DNA of 64,000 nucleotides, from assembly GCF_001282785.1 (NCBI RefSeq), contig NZ_CVUA01000001.1, positions 1,674,001-1,738,000 on the forward strand, in the 5' to 3' direction. The position numbers were made by a program, and so were the translations under genes. The stretch comes from Halolamina sediminis (GTDB taxonomy: Archaea; Halobacteriota; Halobacteria; Halobacteriales; Haloferacaceae). Below the pieces are notes generated by a model. The model did not search any database. It was not told the DNA's origin and saw nothing but the letters and a program-made list of their open reading frames with translations. Every line of letters begins with the position of its first letter. Within the stretch, counting starts at the first letter, position 1. Shown one piece after another: positions 38,277-46,810 of this stretch.

Positions 38277-39505
38277 ACCGGCGCACGCTCCTGACGGCCG
38301 CGTGCGTCGGTACCGCAGCGCTGTCTGGCTGTCTATCGATCCTGCCGTCGGGCAGGCCGGACACGCCCTTGCCCGCCGTTCCAGACGGGTCGTGGACCCA
38401 ACACGGCAGCGACAGCGGCAACACGTTCGCGCCGGACGTCTCCGCACCCTCGCGGGGAAACCTGGCGTGGGAGTCGGCGGCGTTCACGCGGTGGGACCCG
38501 GTCATCGCCGGCGGAACGGTGTACATCACGAACTTCGACGCCAGCAACGAGGGAAGCGCGATCGCCCTCGACGCCCAGGACGGGAGCGAGCAGTGGCGGA
38601 CCGCTCTCGGCGGGGAGAGCGACCACGGACGAGCGCTCGTCGACGACCGCTTCCTCGTGGCGTACGACGGCGAGCTCGTCGCGCTCGACCGAGGCAACGG
38701 CGACGTTCTCTGGCGACAGCTCCTCGGGGAGTCCGAAACCGACGGCAGGCCGAACTACTCTCCGGAACTGCTCGCCGTCGACGACCAGTCGGGTGTCGTC
38801 GTCATCCCGCATCAGGATGGCCTCGAAGCGTTCCGGGCGGAGGGCGGCGACCCACACTGGGAGACGGCCGAGGTGGCACAGCAGCGCGTCACGCCGGCGA
38901 TCCACGACGGCACCGTCTACGCTATCGGGGAGATCGACGGAACGGACGGCCTCGGGGCGTTCGACGTCGAAGACGGAACGACCCGCTGGACGGAGGCACT
39001 GACGGAGCCGGCGGTAAGCGCCGATCCGGTAGCGACCGAGCGTGGCGTTTTCGTCGTGGACGGGAACAGCCTCGCCGTCCACGACCCCGAGACCGGAGAG
39101 AGAACCACGGAGATCGACGTGCCCGAAATCGACGGGACCGAAAGGACGACAGTGGCCGTGGACGGGGAGACAGCGTTCGTGGCGAACGCTGAGGGGCTAC
39201 TCGCGGTCGATCTCGCGCGCGGAACGACGCGGGTGCTCCACGACGACGATGTGTACGCCCAAGGGTTCTCCGTCGGGAGCGAGACGGTTATCGCCATGGT
39301 GGACGGCTCCGAGTACGTCTCCACCGACCTCCGCGAGACGATCACGGCCTTCGACCGTGAGACGGGGGAGGTCGAGTGGAACTACGTGATGGACGGGTTC
39401 CACTCGGTGACGATCCCGCCGGTCCTCGCCGGCGGCGCCGTGTTCTTCGCGACCAGCAGCATCGGCGCGCTGGCGGTACTCGGGGACGTGGAGAAAAACG
39501 GCTAG
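38273..39505 (+). CDS. PQQ-type beta-propeller lipoprotein
   Basis: 410 residues. A Tat/lipoprotein signal (MNRRTLLTAACVGTAALSGC) predicts export and lipid anchoring at Cys20. The mature part has repeats of the PQQ-like propeller (SAIALDAQDGSEQWRTAL, ELVALDRGNGDVLWRQLL, AFDRETGEVEWNYVM), probably seven to eight blades. Haloarchaeal relatives are abundant outside the membrane and usually lack enzyme residues, so it may be a scaffold rather than a PQQ dehydrogenase. It is translationally coupled to the short frame upstream. Confidence 0.85.
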   Translation: MNRRTLLTAACVGTAALSGCLSILPSGRPDTPLPAVPDGSWTQHGSDSGNTFAPDVSAPSRGNLAWESAAFTRWDPVIAGGTVYITNFDASNEGSAIALDAQDGSEQWRTALGGESDHGRALVDDRFLVAYDGELVALDRGNGDVLWRQLLGESETDGRPNYSPELLAVDDQSGVVVIPHQDGLEAFRAEGGDPHWETAEVAQQRVTPAIHDGTVYAIGEIDGTDGLGAFDVEDGTTRWTEALTEPAVSADPVATERGVFVVDGNSLAVHDPETGERTTEIDVPEIDGTERTTVAVDGETAFVANAEGLLAVDLARGTTRVLHDDDVYAQGFSVGSETVIAMVDGSEYVSTDLRETITAFDRETGEVEWNYVMDGFHSVTIPPVLAGGAVFFATSSIGALAVLGDVEKNG

Positions 39506-39554
39506 GAGGACGACAGCCTCGGGAGACTCCGGGGAGGGAGGGTTTCGGCCGCGT

Positions 39555-40391
39555 TCACTCCGCTTCCAAACTCTCGACGACGCCGACGAGCGACTCGCTC
39601 TCGGCGTGGCCGTGGTCGACCGACAGCGGCGACACCGACACCTCCCCCTCGATCATCGCGCGGCGGTCGCTCCCGTGGGGGTAGCGCTCCTCGTGCTGGT
39701 CCGCGAGCGGGAACGGGTTCTCGAACCCCTCGGTGTCGGGCCAGACCGAGTCCGAGAGCCGGACCGCAGTCTCGCCGTTGCCGAGGTCGCGGTCGACGGC
39801 GTCGGTGCGGTGTGCCACGTCGAGGTCGTAGTCGTGTGTGGGGCGGGTGATCCGAGCGTCCGGATCCGGGGCATCGACGGGCGCGTTGACGTTCAGTAGG
39901 TCCACGTCGCTGTACGTGTCAGTCGCGAGCGCGCGGTCGAGCAGATCCGCGGCCACCCGCGCGGGCCGGGCGAAGTCGTACTCCTCCGGCGGGTGGGGGA
40001 AGAAGTCGACCGCGTGGTACGCCGACACCGCGAGTGCAGGGACGCCGAGAAAGGCCGCCTCGATCCCCGCGCCGACGGTGCCCGAGCGCCCGACGACGTA
40101 GTTGCCCGCGTTCGGGCCGTCGTTGACGCCGGAGACGACCGCGTCGAACTCGGTCTCGAGGCCGCTGAGCGCGTAGGCGACGCAGTCCGCCGGGGTCCCT
40201 TCGAGAGAGTACCCCCACGGGTGATCGTGGCGGACGGCGCTGCTCGATCGCGTGCGGCCGACGCCGCTCTGGTTCTCGTGGGGCGCGACGACGGTCACGT
40301 CGCCCACTGCGGTGAGCTCTTCGCGGAGGGACGCGAGGCCGGAGGCGTCGATCCCGTCGTCGTTCGTGAGGAGGATATCGGGGTCGCTCAT
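39555..40391 (-). CDS. surE: 5'/3'-nucleotidase SurE
   Basis: 278 residues. SurE removes phosphate from nucleoside monophosphates and short polyphosphate. The hallmark ILLTNDDGIDASGL lies at residues 6-19 with the metal-binding Asp pair 11-12, then VVAPHENQSGVGR, and SGVNDGPNAGNYVVGRSGTVGAG near residue 90. The start at 40391 gives MSDPDILLTNDDG; the longer frame merges with the repeat element copy 2 upstream and was rejected. Confidence 0.93.
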   Translation of the reverse strand: MSDPDILLTNDDGIDASGLASLREELTAVGDVTVVAPHENQSGVGRTRSSSAVRHDHPWGYSLEGTPADCVAYALSGLETEFDAVVSGVNDGPNAGNYVVGRSGTVGAGIEAAFLGVPALAVSAYHAVDFFPHPPEEYDFARPARVAADLLDRALATDTYSDVDLLNVNAPVDAPDPDARITRPTHDYDLDVAHRTDAVDRDLGNGETAVRLSDSVWPDTEGFENPFPLADQHEERYPHGSDRRAMIEGEVSVSPLSVDHGHAESESLVGVVESLEAE

Positions 40392-40444
40392 ACGGGAAGT
40401 GGACGCCTGCGGGTAGAAACGGTTGCGGTACGGGGCAGCGGCCG

Positions 40445-40570
40445 CTAGGAGCCGAGCCAGCGGGCGACTGCGCCAGCCAACAGGACGAGTGCGCCAGCCA
40501 CGAACGTCCCGGGGATCGGGAGCACGAACACGAACACGCCGAACGCGAGGACGAGCGTAGATGCTCGCAT
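40445..40570 (-). CDS. 41-residue small membrane protein
   Basis: MRASTLVLAFGVFVFVLPIP followed by GTFVAGALVLLAGAVARWLGS. Two short helices joined by a PIPG turn and ending with basic residues. I recall small proteins of this length and turn being conserved in haloarchaea, with no proved function. It reads in the same direction as surE, upstream of it, with a 53-base gap, so co-transcription is possible. Confidence 0.6.
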   Translation of the reverse strand: MRASTLVLAFGVFVFVLPIPGTFVAGALVLLAGAVARWLGS

Positions 40571-40663
40571 ACAGTCGACGGTGGGGAGCCATCGGGATAC
40601 GGGTTGTGGCGGTATTCGGATCGTGGCGTTCGATCGGTTCGGCCGCGAGTCGGTCGGATCGAC

Positions 40664-41019
40664 CGCGAACACGACCGCGGAGCGAGCATGGCCTCTTGTG
40701 ACCGCACCGCCCCGCACAACCCACGAACCTCCCCAGCCGACTCGTTCGGCCTCCGGCCTCACTCGTCCCTCGCGCTGACATGCGCCACGAGGGCGCATGC
40801 GCTTCGCGCCGACAGCCACAACGTGCGGTGGCGGTGGACGCCGCAGGCCGGCACTTGTCGCCGTCATCAGAAATCGGAAATTTCTGATTGGCAGACGAGA
40901 ATCTCCGATTCTCGTCGACGGCCCGCGGGGGAGGAGTGGGGACTCGGAACTGTGCCGGGCCTCGTGCCCGGCACCCTGCGGTCGCAAGTGGTCAAGCATC
41001 GAGATGCTGTTGCGGTTGC
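40664..41019 (+). repeat. Structured intergenic repeat element, copy 2
   Basis: About 356 bases in the spacer between the 41-residue gene and ndh. It keeps the shared blocks of copies 1 and 3: GACCGCACCGCCCCGCACA, CCCCAGCCGACTCGTTCGG, GGCGGTGGACGCCG and GGGGGAGGAGTGGGGACTCGG. The left arm is type B and the right arm type A. Hairpins: 40866-40888 (9-bp A/T-rich stem), 40894-40916 (10-bp stem, TCC loop) and 40952-40974 (9-bp stem, CTCGT loop). The stems differ in sequence from copies 1 and 3. No gene is supported. Confidence 0.85.
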
Positions 41020-41118
41020 TGTCCCAGTAGCCAACGACCCAGCTACTGTCGGTGCGACGGATTCAGCGAAAGAACTCACCACCTCCAAACCCAACCAAAG
41101 AAAGCGACTACCCGACGC

Positions 41119-42312
41119 TCACATGTCGCTCCAGGCGTCCATCCCCCGACTCACCGAGGAGACCGACGCGATCCACCGGGCCGCGGCCGCCTTCTTCAGG
41201 AACTTCGCGCCGATCCCGCCGAAGGTGTCGAACGGGAGCGCGTCGATGTCGTGGGCGACGGCCTCGTCGCCGACGGAGATCAGCGTCCCCTTGTCCTCGT
41301 ACGTCCACTGCGAGAGCGGCCGGCCCTGCACGGCGTTGACGAGATTCTCGCCCGCCACTTCGGCCGCGGTCCACGCCGCGACCGCCGTCGGCGGCGCGAC
41401 GTCGTCCTCGCCCTGATCGATCAGCGCCGTGTCGCCGATCGCGAACACGCGGTCGTCGCTGGTCTGGAAGTCACGGTCGGCGAACACGCGCCGGGAGCGC
41501 TCGTCCTTGTCGAGGTCGGTGTTCTCCAGTTCCTCCCGCCCCGTGATGCCGCCGGTCCAGACGAGCACGTCGTACGGCATCTCGGCGGGCGCCTCGTCGT
41601 CGCCGCCGCCGATGTACACCGTGTCCTCGTCGACACTGGAGATGAACTCGCCGCACTCGATGTTCACGTCTGCGGCCTCCAGCCGGCTGCGGATCGCCTG
41701 CTGGACGTCGTCGGGGTTGTTGGGGAACACCTGATCCAGCCCCTCGACGAGGTGGACGTCGATCGGGGCGTCGTGCTCGTCGCGGTACGCCGCGATCTCG
41801 CCGGCGGCCTGAATCCCGGAGAGGCCGGCACCGCCGACGATCACCTGTGCGGGATCGGCGACGGAAGCGTCCGCGGCGGCCGTCTTCACGTCCTCGTGGA
41901 TCTCACGGGCGTCCGCGAGGCTCTTGAGCGTGAGCGCGTGCTCGCGCAGGCCGTCGATCCCGAAGAACGCGGTGGCGCTGCCGACCCCCAGCAGGAGGTA
42001 GTCGTAGTCGACCGCGTCGCCGTCTTCGAGTTCGAGCGTTCGGTCGTCGGTGTCGAGGCCGACGACGCGGTCCTGGACGAACTCTCCCCAGTCGGGCAGG
42101 ATCGACGCACAGGGGATCGTGATCTTCGATGCCACGTCCGGGTTCCGGATCACGCGGTGGGCCTCGTGCAGCACGAGGTGGTAGTCGTGTTCGTTGATCC
42201 AGACGAGCTCGACGTCGTCTTCCAGCCCGGCGTCGGGCAGTTCATCCTTGAGCGAGTCGACGGTTCCGGCGCCCGCGTAGCCGGCCCCGACGACGACGAT
42301 GCGGTCGGTCAT
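41119..42312 (-). CDS. ndh: Type II NADH dehydrogenase / FAD-dependent pyridine nucleotide oxidoreductase
   Basis: 397 residues. FAD-binding Rossmann motif VVVGAGYAGAGTV at residues 5-17, a second nucleotide site VIVGGAGLSGIQAAGEIA near residue 165, and the C-terminal FAD contact VFAIGDTALIDQ with a membrane-associating amphipathic helix near the end (GGIGAKFLKKAAAARWIA). It would pass electrons from NADH to quinone without pumping protons. It lies beside and divergent from the menaquinone genes, which supports menaquinone as acceptor. A role as sulfide:quinone-like enzyme is less likely. Confidence 0.88.
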   Translation of the reverse strand: MTDRIVVVGAGYAGAGTVDSLKDELPDAGLEDDVELVWINEHDYHLVLHEAHRVIRNPDVASKITIPCASILPDWGEFVQDRVVGLDTDDRTLELEDGDAVDYDYLLLGVGSATAFFGIDGLREHALTLKSLADAREIHEDVKTAAADASVADPAQVIVGGAGLSGIQAAGEIAAYRDEHDAPIDVHLVEGLDQVFPNNPDDVQQAIRSRLEAADVNIECGEFISSVDEDTVYIGGGDDEAPAEMPYDVLVWTGGITGREELENTDLDKDERSRRVFADRDFQTSDDRVFAIGDTALIDQGEDDVAPPTAVAAWTAAEVAGENLVNAVQGRPLSQWTYEDKGTLISVGDEAVAHDIDALPFDTFGGIGAKFLKKAAAARWIASVSSVSRGMDAWSDM

Positions 42313-42479
42313 AGGCGGAGGTGACACGGGCTCCGGTAAAGTCGCTACGGAACCGTCGCGGGGAATGATCGACCGCTCCGGCCGCGTGACGCCGGCCCAG
42401 TCGCCCCAAGCCCCGAGCCCGACTCGGCCGTCGGCCCGGGAACGCAGGAACCAACAGCCCCCGCCGCGACGATCCGACA

Positions 42480-44288
42480 ATGACTGCGCCGAACCGCAAC
42501 ACGCTCTGGGCCCGGGCGATCGTCGACGAGCTCGCCCGGGGCGGCGTCACCGCGGCCTGCATCTCGCCGGGATCGCGATCGACGGCGTTGACGGTCGCGT
42601 TCGACGAACACGAGTCGGTCCGGACGTTCTCTCATCTCGACGAACGCGCCGCCGCCTACTTCGCGCTCGGCCGGGCCCGCCGCACCGGCGAGGTGACGCC
42701 GCTGGTCTGCACTTCCGGCACGGCCGCCGCGAACTACCACCCCGCGGTGCTGGAGGCCGACCAGTCCCGCGTCCCGCTGCTCGCGCTCACGGCCGACCGC
42801 CCACCCGAACTGCGCGATTCGGGCGCGAACCAGACCGCCGACCAGGAGAAGCTGTACGGGGACGCCGTCCGGTGGTACAAGGACCTGCCCGAGCCCGAGG
42901 CCGAGGCGCGCAAGCTCCGCTCGCTGCGGACCACCGTCGCCCGCGCGCTGGCCGAGGCCGAGGGAACCGACGCCGGCCCGGTCCACCTCAACTGCCCGTT
43001 CCGCAAGCCGCTCGAACCGACCGAGGTGCCCGGCGACGTGCCCGAGGATCTCGAAACGCTGGCCGCCGAGGGGCGAGAGCGCGAGGGCAGCGCCGCCGCC
43101 CCCGCCGGCGTCGGTGCCGGATCGTCGTCGCCCGCGTTCGTCGAGCGCACACAGGGGGCGCCCGAGCTCCCCGACACCGAGATTCGTTCGCTTGCGGAGT
43201 CCCTCGGCGTCGAGCGCGGCCTGATCGTCGCCGGCCCCGCCGACCCCACCGAGGTCGACCCCGAGGCGATCGTCGCACTCGCCCACGCGACGGGGTTCCC
43301 AATTCTCGCGGATCCGCTATCCGGCCTGCGCTTCGGCGGCCACACCCGCGTCGCGCCCGTGCTCGGCGGCTACGACGCCTACCTCGACGAGAGCGTCACC
43401 GGTGACTGGCCCGATCCCGAGGCGGTGCTGCGGATCGGCGCCTCCCCGACCTCGAAGCCGCTGCGGAACTATCTCGGCCGGGTCGACGCCGAGCAGTTCG
43501 TCGTCGATCCCGCCGGGAAGTGGCGCGAGGCGGAGTTCACCGCGACCGACCTCGTCGTCGCCGACCACTCGCGGCTGGCCGAGGCGCTGGCTCGGGTCGT
43601 CGCCGGGCCGGATTCGGCCGATTGGCGGGAACGGTGGGGCGAAGCCGAGCGGACCCACTGGGAGACGGTCGACGCCCACGAGGGGCTATTCGAGGGCGGG
43701 ATCGTCGCCGACGCCGTCGACGCGGCCCCCGAACCCACGACGCTGTTCGTCTCGAACTCGATGCCCGTGCGGGATCTCGATCGGTTCGCCCGACCGAGCG
43801 CGGACGCGGTGACGGCGCTGGGCAACCGCGGCGTCTCGGGGATCGACGGGATCACCTCGACCGCGCTGGGTGCGGGGTCGGCGACGGCAGACCACCTGAC
43901 GCTCGTGATCGGCGATCTGGCGTACTACCACGACATGAACGCGCTGCTCGCGATCGCGCGCTGTGACGTGGACGCGACCATCGTCCTTCTCAACAACGAC
44001 GGCGGGGGGATCTTCCACATGCTCCCGATCGAGTCGTTCGAGCCGCCGTTCACCGACCAGTTCAAGACGCCCCACGGGATCGACTTCGAGCCGACGGGCG
44101 AGCTGTACGGGCTCGACTACGAACGGGTGGACTCCCGGGAGGAGTTCGTCGACGCCTACAGCGAGGCGGTCGAGAGCGAGGGGAGCACCGTCGTCGAGGT
44201 CGTCACCGAGGCCGGCGACTCCCACGCGGTTCGGGACCGCCTGCGGGAGCAGGTGATCGAGGAACTCGGCGGCGACCCGGCGAACTGA
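42480..44288 (+). CDS. menD: MenD (SEPHCHC synthase), menaquinone biosynthesis
   Basis: 602 residues. A thiamine-diphosphate enzyme joining isochorismate and 2-oxoglutarate in menaquinone synthesis. Seen: CISPGSRSTALTVAF (27-41), the cofactor glutamate Glu55 in SHLDERAAAYFALG, CTSGTAAANYHPAV, LTADRPPELRDSGANQT, and the C-terminal ThDP motif GDLAYYHDMN with NNDGGGIFHMLP. An acidic/Ala-rich insertion lies at about 195-225. It starts a men gene cluster facing away from ndh. No TATA is obvious. Confidence 0.95.
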   Translation: MTAPNRNTLWARAIVDELARGGVTAACISPGSRSTALTVAFDEHESVRTFSHLDERAAAYFALGRARRTGEVTPLVCTSGTAAANYHPAVLEADQSRVPLLALTADRPPELRDSGANQTADQEKLYGDAVRWYKDLPEPEAEARKLRSLRTTVARALAEAEGTDAGPVHLNCPFRKPLEPTEVPGDVPEDLETLAAEGREREGSAAAPAGVGAGSSSPAFVERTQGAPELPDTEIRSLAESLGVERGLIVAGPADPTEVDPEAIVALAHATGFPILADPLSGLRFGGHTRVAPVLGGYDAYLDESVTGDWPDPEAVLRIGASPTSKPLRNYLGRVDAEQFVVDPAGKWREAEFTATDLVVADHSRLAEALARVVAGPDSADWRERWGEAERTHWETVDAHEGLFEGGIVADAVDAAPEPTTLFVSNSMPVRDLDRFARPSADAVTALGNRGVSGIDGITSTALGAGSATADHLTLVIGDLAYYHDMNALLAIARCDVDATIVLLNNDGGGIFHMLPIESFEPPFTDQFKTPHGIDFEPTGELYGLDYERVDSREEFVDAYSEAVESEGSTVVEVVTEAGDSHAVRDRLREQVIEELGGDPAN

Positions 44289-44317
44289 GGCGCTCCACGG
44301 CCGCGCCGACCGCGGAC

Positions 44318-44322
44318 TTTTT
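44318..44322 (+). terminator. T-tract between menD and menB
   Basis: Five Ts in the 58-base spacer. They may end part of the menD transcripts or help start menB. Evidence is weak. Confidence 0.25.
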
Positions 44323-44346
44323 GCGGGCCGGCGTCGCGGTTCCGGT

Positions 44347-45264
44347 ATGGTCTCAGAGCTGTTCGACCCCGAGCGCTGGGAGCAGGTCGACGGCGCCGGC
44401 GAGTTCAACGACATCACCTACCACCGCGGCGTGGATTTCCCGGCGGTCCGGATCGCGTTCGACCGTCCCGACGTGCGGAACGCGTTCCGGCCCGGCACAG
44501 TGGACGAACTCCACGCCGCGCTCGACCACGCGCGCAAGCAGGCCGACATCGGCGCCGTCCTCCTGACGGGCAACGGCCCCTCCGAGAAGGACGGCGGCTG
44601 GGCGTTCTGTGCCGGCGGCGACCAGTCGGTCCGCGGCGGCTCGGGCTACGAGTACCGCGGCGACGACGAGGCCGCCGAGGACGAGTCCGAGTCCGTCAAA
44701 CAGGCCAAAGCTGGCCGGCTCCACATCCTCGAAGTGCAGCGACTCATTCGGTTCATGCCCAAGCCCGTCGTCGCCGTCGTCCCGGGGTGGGCGGTCGGCG
44801 GCGGCCACTCGCTGCACGTGGTCTGTGATCTCACCCTCGCGAGCGAGGAGCACGCGAAGTTCCTCCAGACCGACCCCGACGTGGCCTCCTTCGACGGCGG
44901 CTTCGGCTCGGCGTACCTCGCCCGCCAGATCGGCCAGAAGAAGGCTCGTGAAGTGTTCTTCCTCGGGAAGACCTACTCCGCAGAGGAGGCCGTCGACATG
45001 GGGATGGCCAACGAGGCCGTTCCACACGACGAGCTGGAGGAGACGGCGATCGAGTGGGCCGAGACGATGACGAGCAAGAGCCCGACGGCGATGCGGATGT
45101 TGAAGTACGCGTTCAACATGGCCGACGACGGGATGGTGGGCCAGCAGGTCTTCGCGGGCGAAGCGACGCGGCTCGGGTACATGACCGACGAGGCCAAGGA
45201 GGGCCGGGACGCGTTCCTCGAAGGTCGGGAGCCCGACTTCTCGGGCTACCCCTGGCACTACTGA
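44347..45264 (+). CDS. menB: 1,4-dihydroxy-2-naphthoyl-CoA synthase (MenB)
   Basis: 305 residues. A crotonase-fold enzyme that closes the second ring of menaquinone from o-succinylbenzoyl-CoA. Visible: ITYHRGVDFPAVRIAFDRPDVRNAFRP, GNGPSEKDGGWAFCAGGDQS (oxyanion region), MPKPVVAVVPGWAVGGGHSL, FDGGFGSAYLARQIGQKKAREVFF and the C-terminal GREPDFSGYPWHY, which is specific to MenB. The gene is complete and of normal length. Confidence 0.96.
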   Translation: MVSELFDPERWEQVDGAGEFNDITYHRGVDFPAVRIAFDRPDVRNAFRPGTVDELHAALDHARKQADIGAVLLTGNGPSEKDGGWAFCAGGDQSVRGGSGYEYRGDDEAAEDESESVKQAKAGRLHILEVQRLIRFMPKPVVAVVPGWAVGGGHSLHVVCDLTLASEEHAKFLQTDPDVASFDGGFGSAYLARQIGQKKAREVFFLGKTYSAEEAVDMGMANEAVPHDELEETAIEWAETMTSKSPTAMRMLKYAFNMADDGMVGQQVFAGEATRLGYMTDEAKEGRDAFLEGREPDFSGYPWHY

Positions 45265-45276
45265 TCCGGGAACGGC

Positions 45277-45789
45277 TCAGAGCCGGCTTCGTGCCCGCTC
45301 GAACAGCGCTTCCGCGTGATCGCGGGCGAACAGCGGCTCCGGGAGCTCGGCGAACCACGTGGCGTCGGTGATCGACTCGTCGTCGACGCCGAGATCGCTC
45401 CCGACGGTCGTACTCAGGGGCGTCGCCTCGAAGCCCACGACGGTGAACGCCGCCGAGCGCTCGCCGTCGCTACAGACCGACTCGATCGCGCTGTGTGGCC
45501 GCTGCGGGACGATCTCGACGCCGGCCTCCTCCTCGACCTCGCGGACGACGCTCTCGGTCAGCGACTCGCCGGGCTGGAGCGTCCCGCCCGGGAGCATCCA
45601 CGACTCGTCGTCGGCGTCGTAGATCAACAGGACCCGCCCCTCGCCGTCGAGCACGGACGCGACCGTGACCCAGCCGGTGCTGAACGGCTCTCCGTCGACC
45701 AGCTCGTCGAACCGTTCGGGCTCGACCTCGTGGACCTGCTCGGTCTCGTAGAGGTCGTCGTAGGTCGTTCGCGGGTCGCTTCGGTCCAC
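45277..45789 (-). CDS. NUDIX hydrolase
   Basis: 170 residues from a GTG at 45789, chosen for a strong ribosome-binding stretch GGAGGAGG just upstream and because the longer frame would run into menA. The Nudix box is complete (GGTLQPGESLTESVVREVEEE then AGVEI). Nudix enzymes hydrolyse nucleoside diphosphates linked to another moiety; the substrate is unknown. It is inserted antisense between menB and menA, breaking the men cluster into two transcripts. Confidence 0.85.
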   Translation of the reverse strand: MDRSDPRTTYDDLYETEQVHEVEPERFDELVDGEPFSTGWVTVASVLDGEGRVLLIYDADDESWMLPGGTLQPGESLTESVVREVEEEAGVEIVPQRPHSAIESVCSDGERSAAFTVVGFEATPLSTTVGSDLGVDDESITDATWFAELPEPLFARDHAEALFERARSRL

Positions 45790-45874
45790 GGTTCCTCCTC
45801 CCAGCGCACGTCCGAAACGGTTCCGACTTCCGGCAACCACAGTCGCTTTGGGGCGCCCGCGCGAACCGCCGGCA

Positions 45875-46810
45875 ATGAGTTCGAACGCGGAGCCGTCGCG
45901 GGCGAAAGCGTGGGTGATGGCCGCCCGCCCCCAGACGATGCCGGCGGCGATCTCCCCGGTGCTCGTCGGCGTCGGCGTCGCCGTCCACGAGGGGTTGTTC
46001 GCGCCGATCCCGGCCGCCGCAGCGCTTTTGGGCGCGATCCTGATCCAGATCGGCACCAACTTCGCGAACGACTACTACGACGCGATCCAAGGCGCCGACA
46101 CGGAGGACCGCGAGGGGTTCACCCGCGTGACCGCGGGCGGGCTGATCGAACCCGCCGCGGTCAAGCGGGCGATGTGGCTCACCTTCGCCGCCGCGATCTT
46201 AGTCGGCAGCTACCTCGTCTGGATCGGCGGCGTCCCGATCCTCGTGATCGGCCTGCTCTCGGTCGCCTCCGGGATCGCCTACACCGGGGGGCCGTACCCC
46301 TTGGGCTACCACGGGCTCGGCGACCTGTTCGTGTTCGTCTTCTTCGGCCTCGTCGCCGTCACCGGGACCGTCTACGTGCAGGCCGCCGCGGCCGTCGCCG
46401 GGGTTCCGATGGGCCTCCCCGAGGGAACGGTGCCGTCGCTCGCACTGCTGGCTAGCCTCCCGATGGCGGGGCTCACGACGAACGTCCTCGTGGTGAACAA
46501 CGTCCGGGACAAGGAAGAGGACAGCAGAACCGGAAAACGAACGCTCGCCGTTCGTTTCGGCTACGGCGTCTGCCGGGTCGAGTACGTCGCGATGCTCGCA
46601 CTCGCGTACGCGGTCCCGGTGTTCCTGTTCGTCGAGGGGTTCGGTCCGGCTGTCCTACTCCCCCTCCTGTCGATCCCGCTGGCGGCGGTCGTGGGACGAA
46701 CCGTCCTGACGCGAACCGACGGCGAGGCGCTCAACCCCGCCTTGGAGCGAACCGGGCAGCTGCTCGCGCTGTACGCGGCGCTGTTCACCACCGGACTGAT
46801 CCTCGGATGA
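45875..46810 (+). CDS. menA: 1,4-dihydroxy-2-naphthoate polyprenyltransferase (MenA)
   Basis: 311 residues, about nine helices, UbiA superfamily. The two aspartate-rich motifs are NFANDYYDAIQGADTEDREG and NNVRDKEEDSRTGKRTLAVR, which bind prenyl diphosphate through magnesium. It attaches the polyprenyl tail to dihydroxynaphthoate in the membrane. It overlaps menC by ATGA. The MKAW-like start (SSNAEPSRAKAWVMAARPQT) is normal for the family. Confidence 0.93.
   Translation: MSSNAEPSRAKAWVMAARPQTMPAAISPVLVGVGVAVHEGLFAPIPAAAALLGAILIQIGTNFANDYYDAIQGADTEDREGFTRVTAGGLIEPAAVKRAMWLTFAAAILVGSYLVWIGGVPILVIGLLSVASGIAYTGGPYPLGYHGLGDLFVFVFFGLVAVTGTVYVQAAAAVAGVPMGLPEGTVPSLALLASLPMAGLTTNVLVVNNVRDKEEDSRTGKRTLAVRFGYGVCRVEYVAMLALAYAVPVFLFVEGFGPAVLLPLLSIPLAAVVGRTVLTRTDGEALNPALERTGQLLALYAALFTTGLILG

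Noticed and set aside
40604-41416. Open frames running through repeat element copy 2 (and likewise copies 1 and 3)
   Set aside because: Their translations differ between copies in ways that preserve hairpins rather than protein, and contain frame-breaking length changes.
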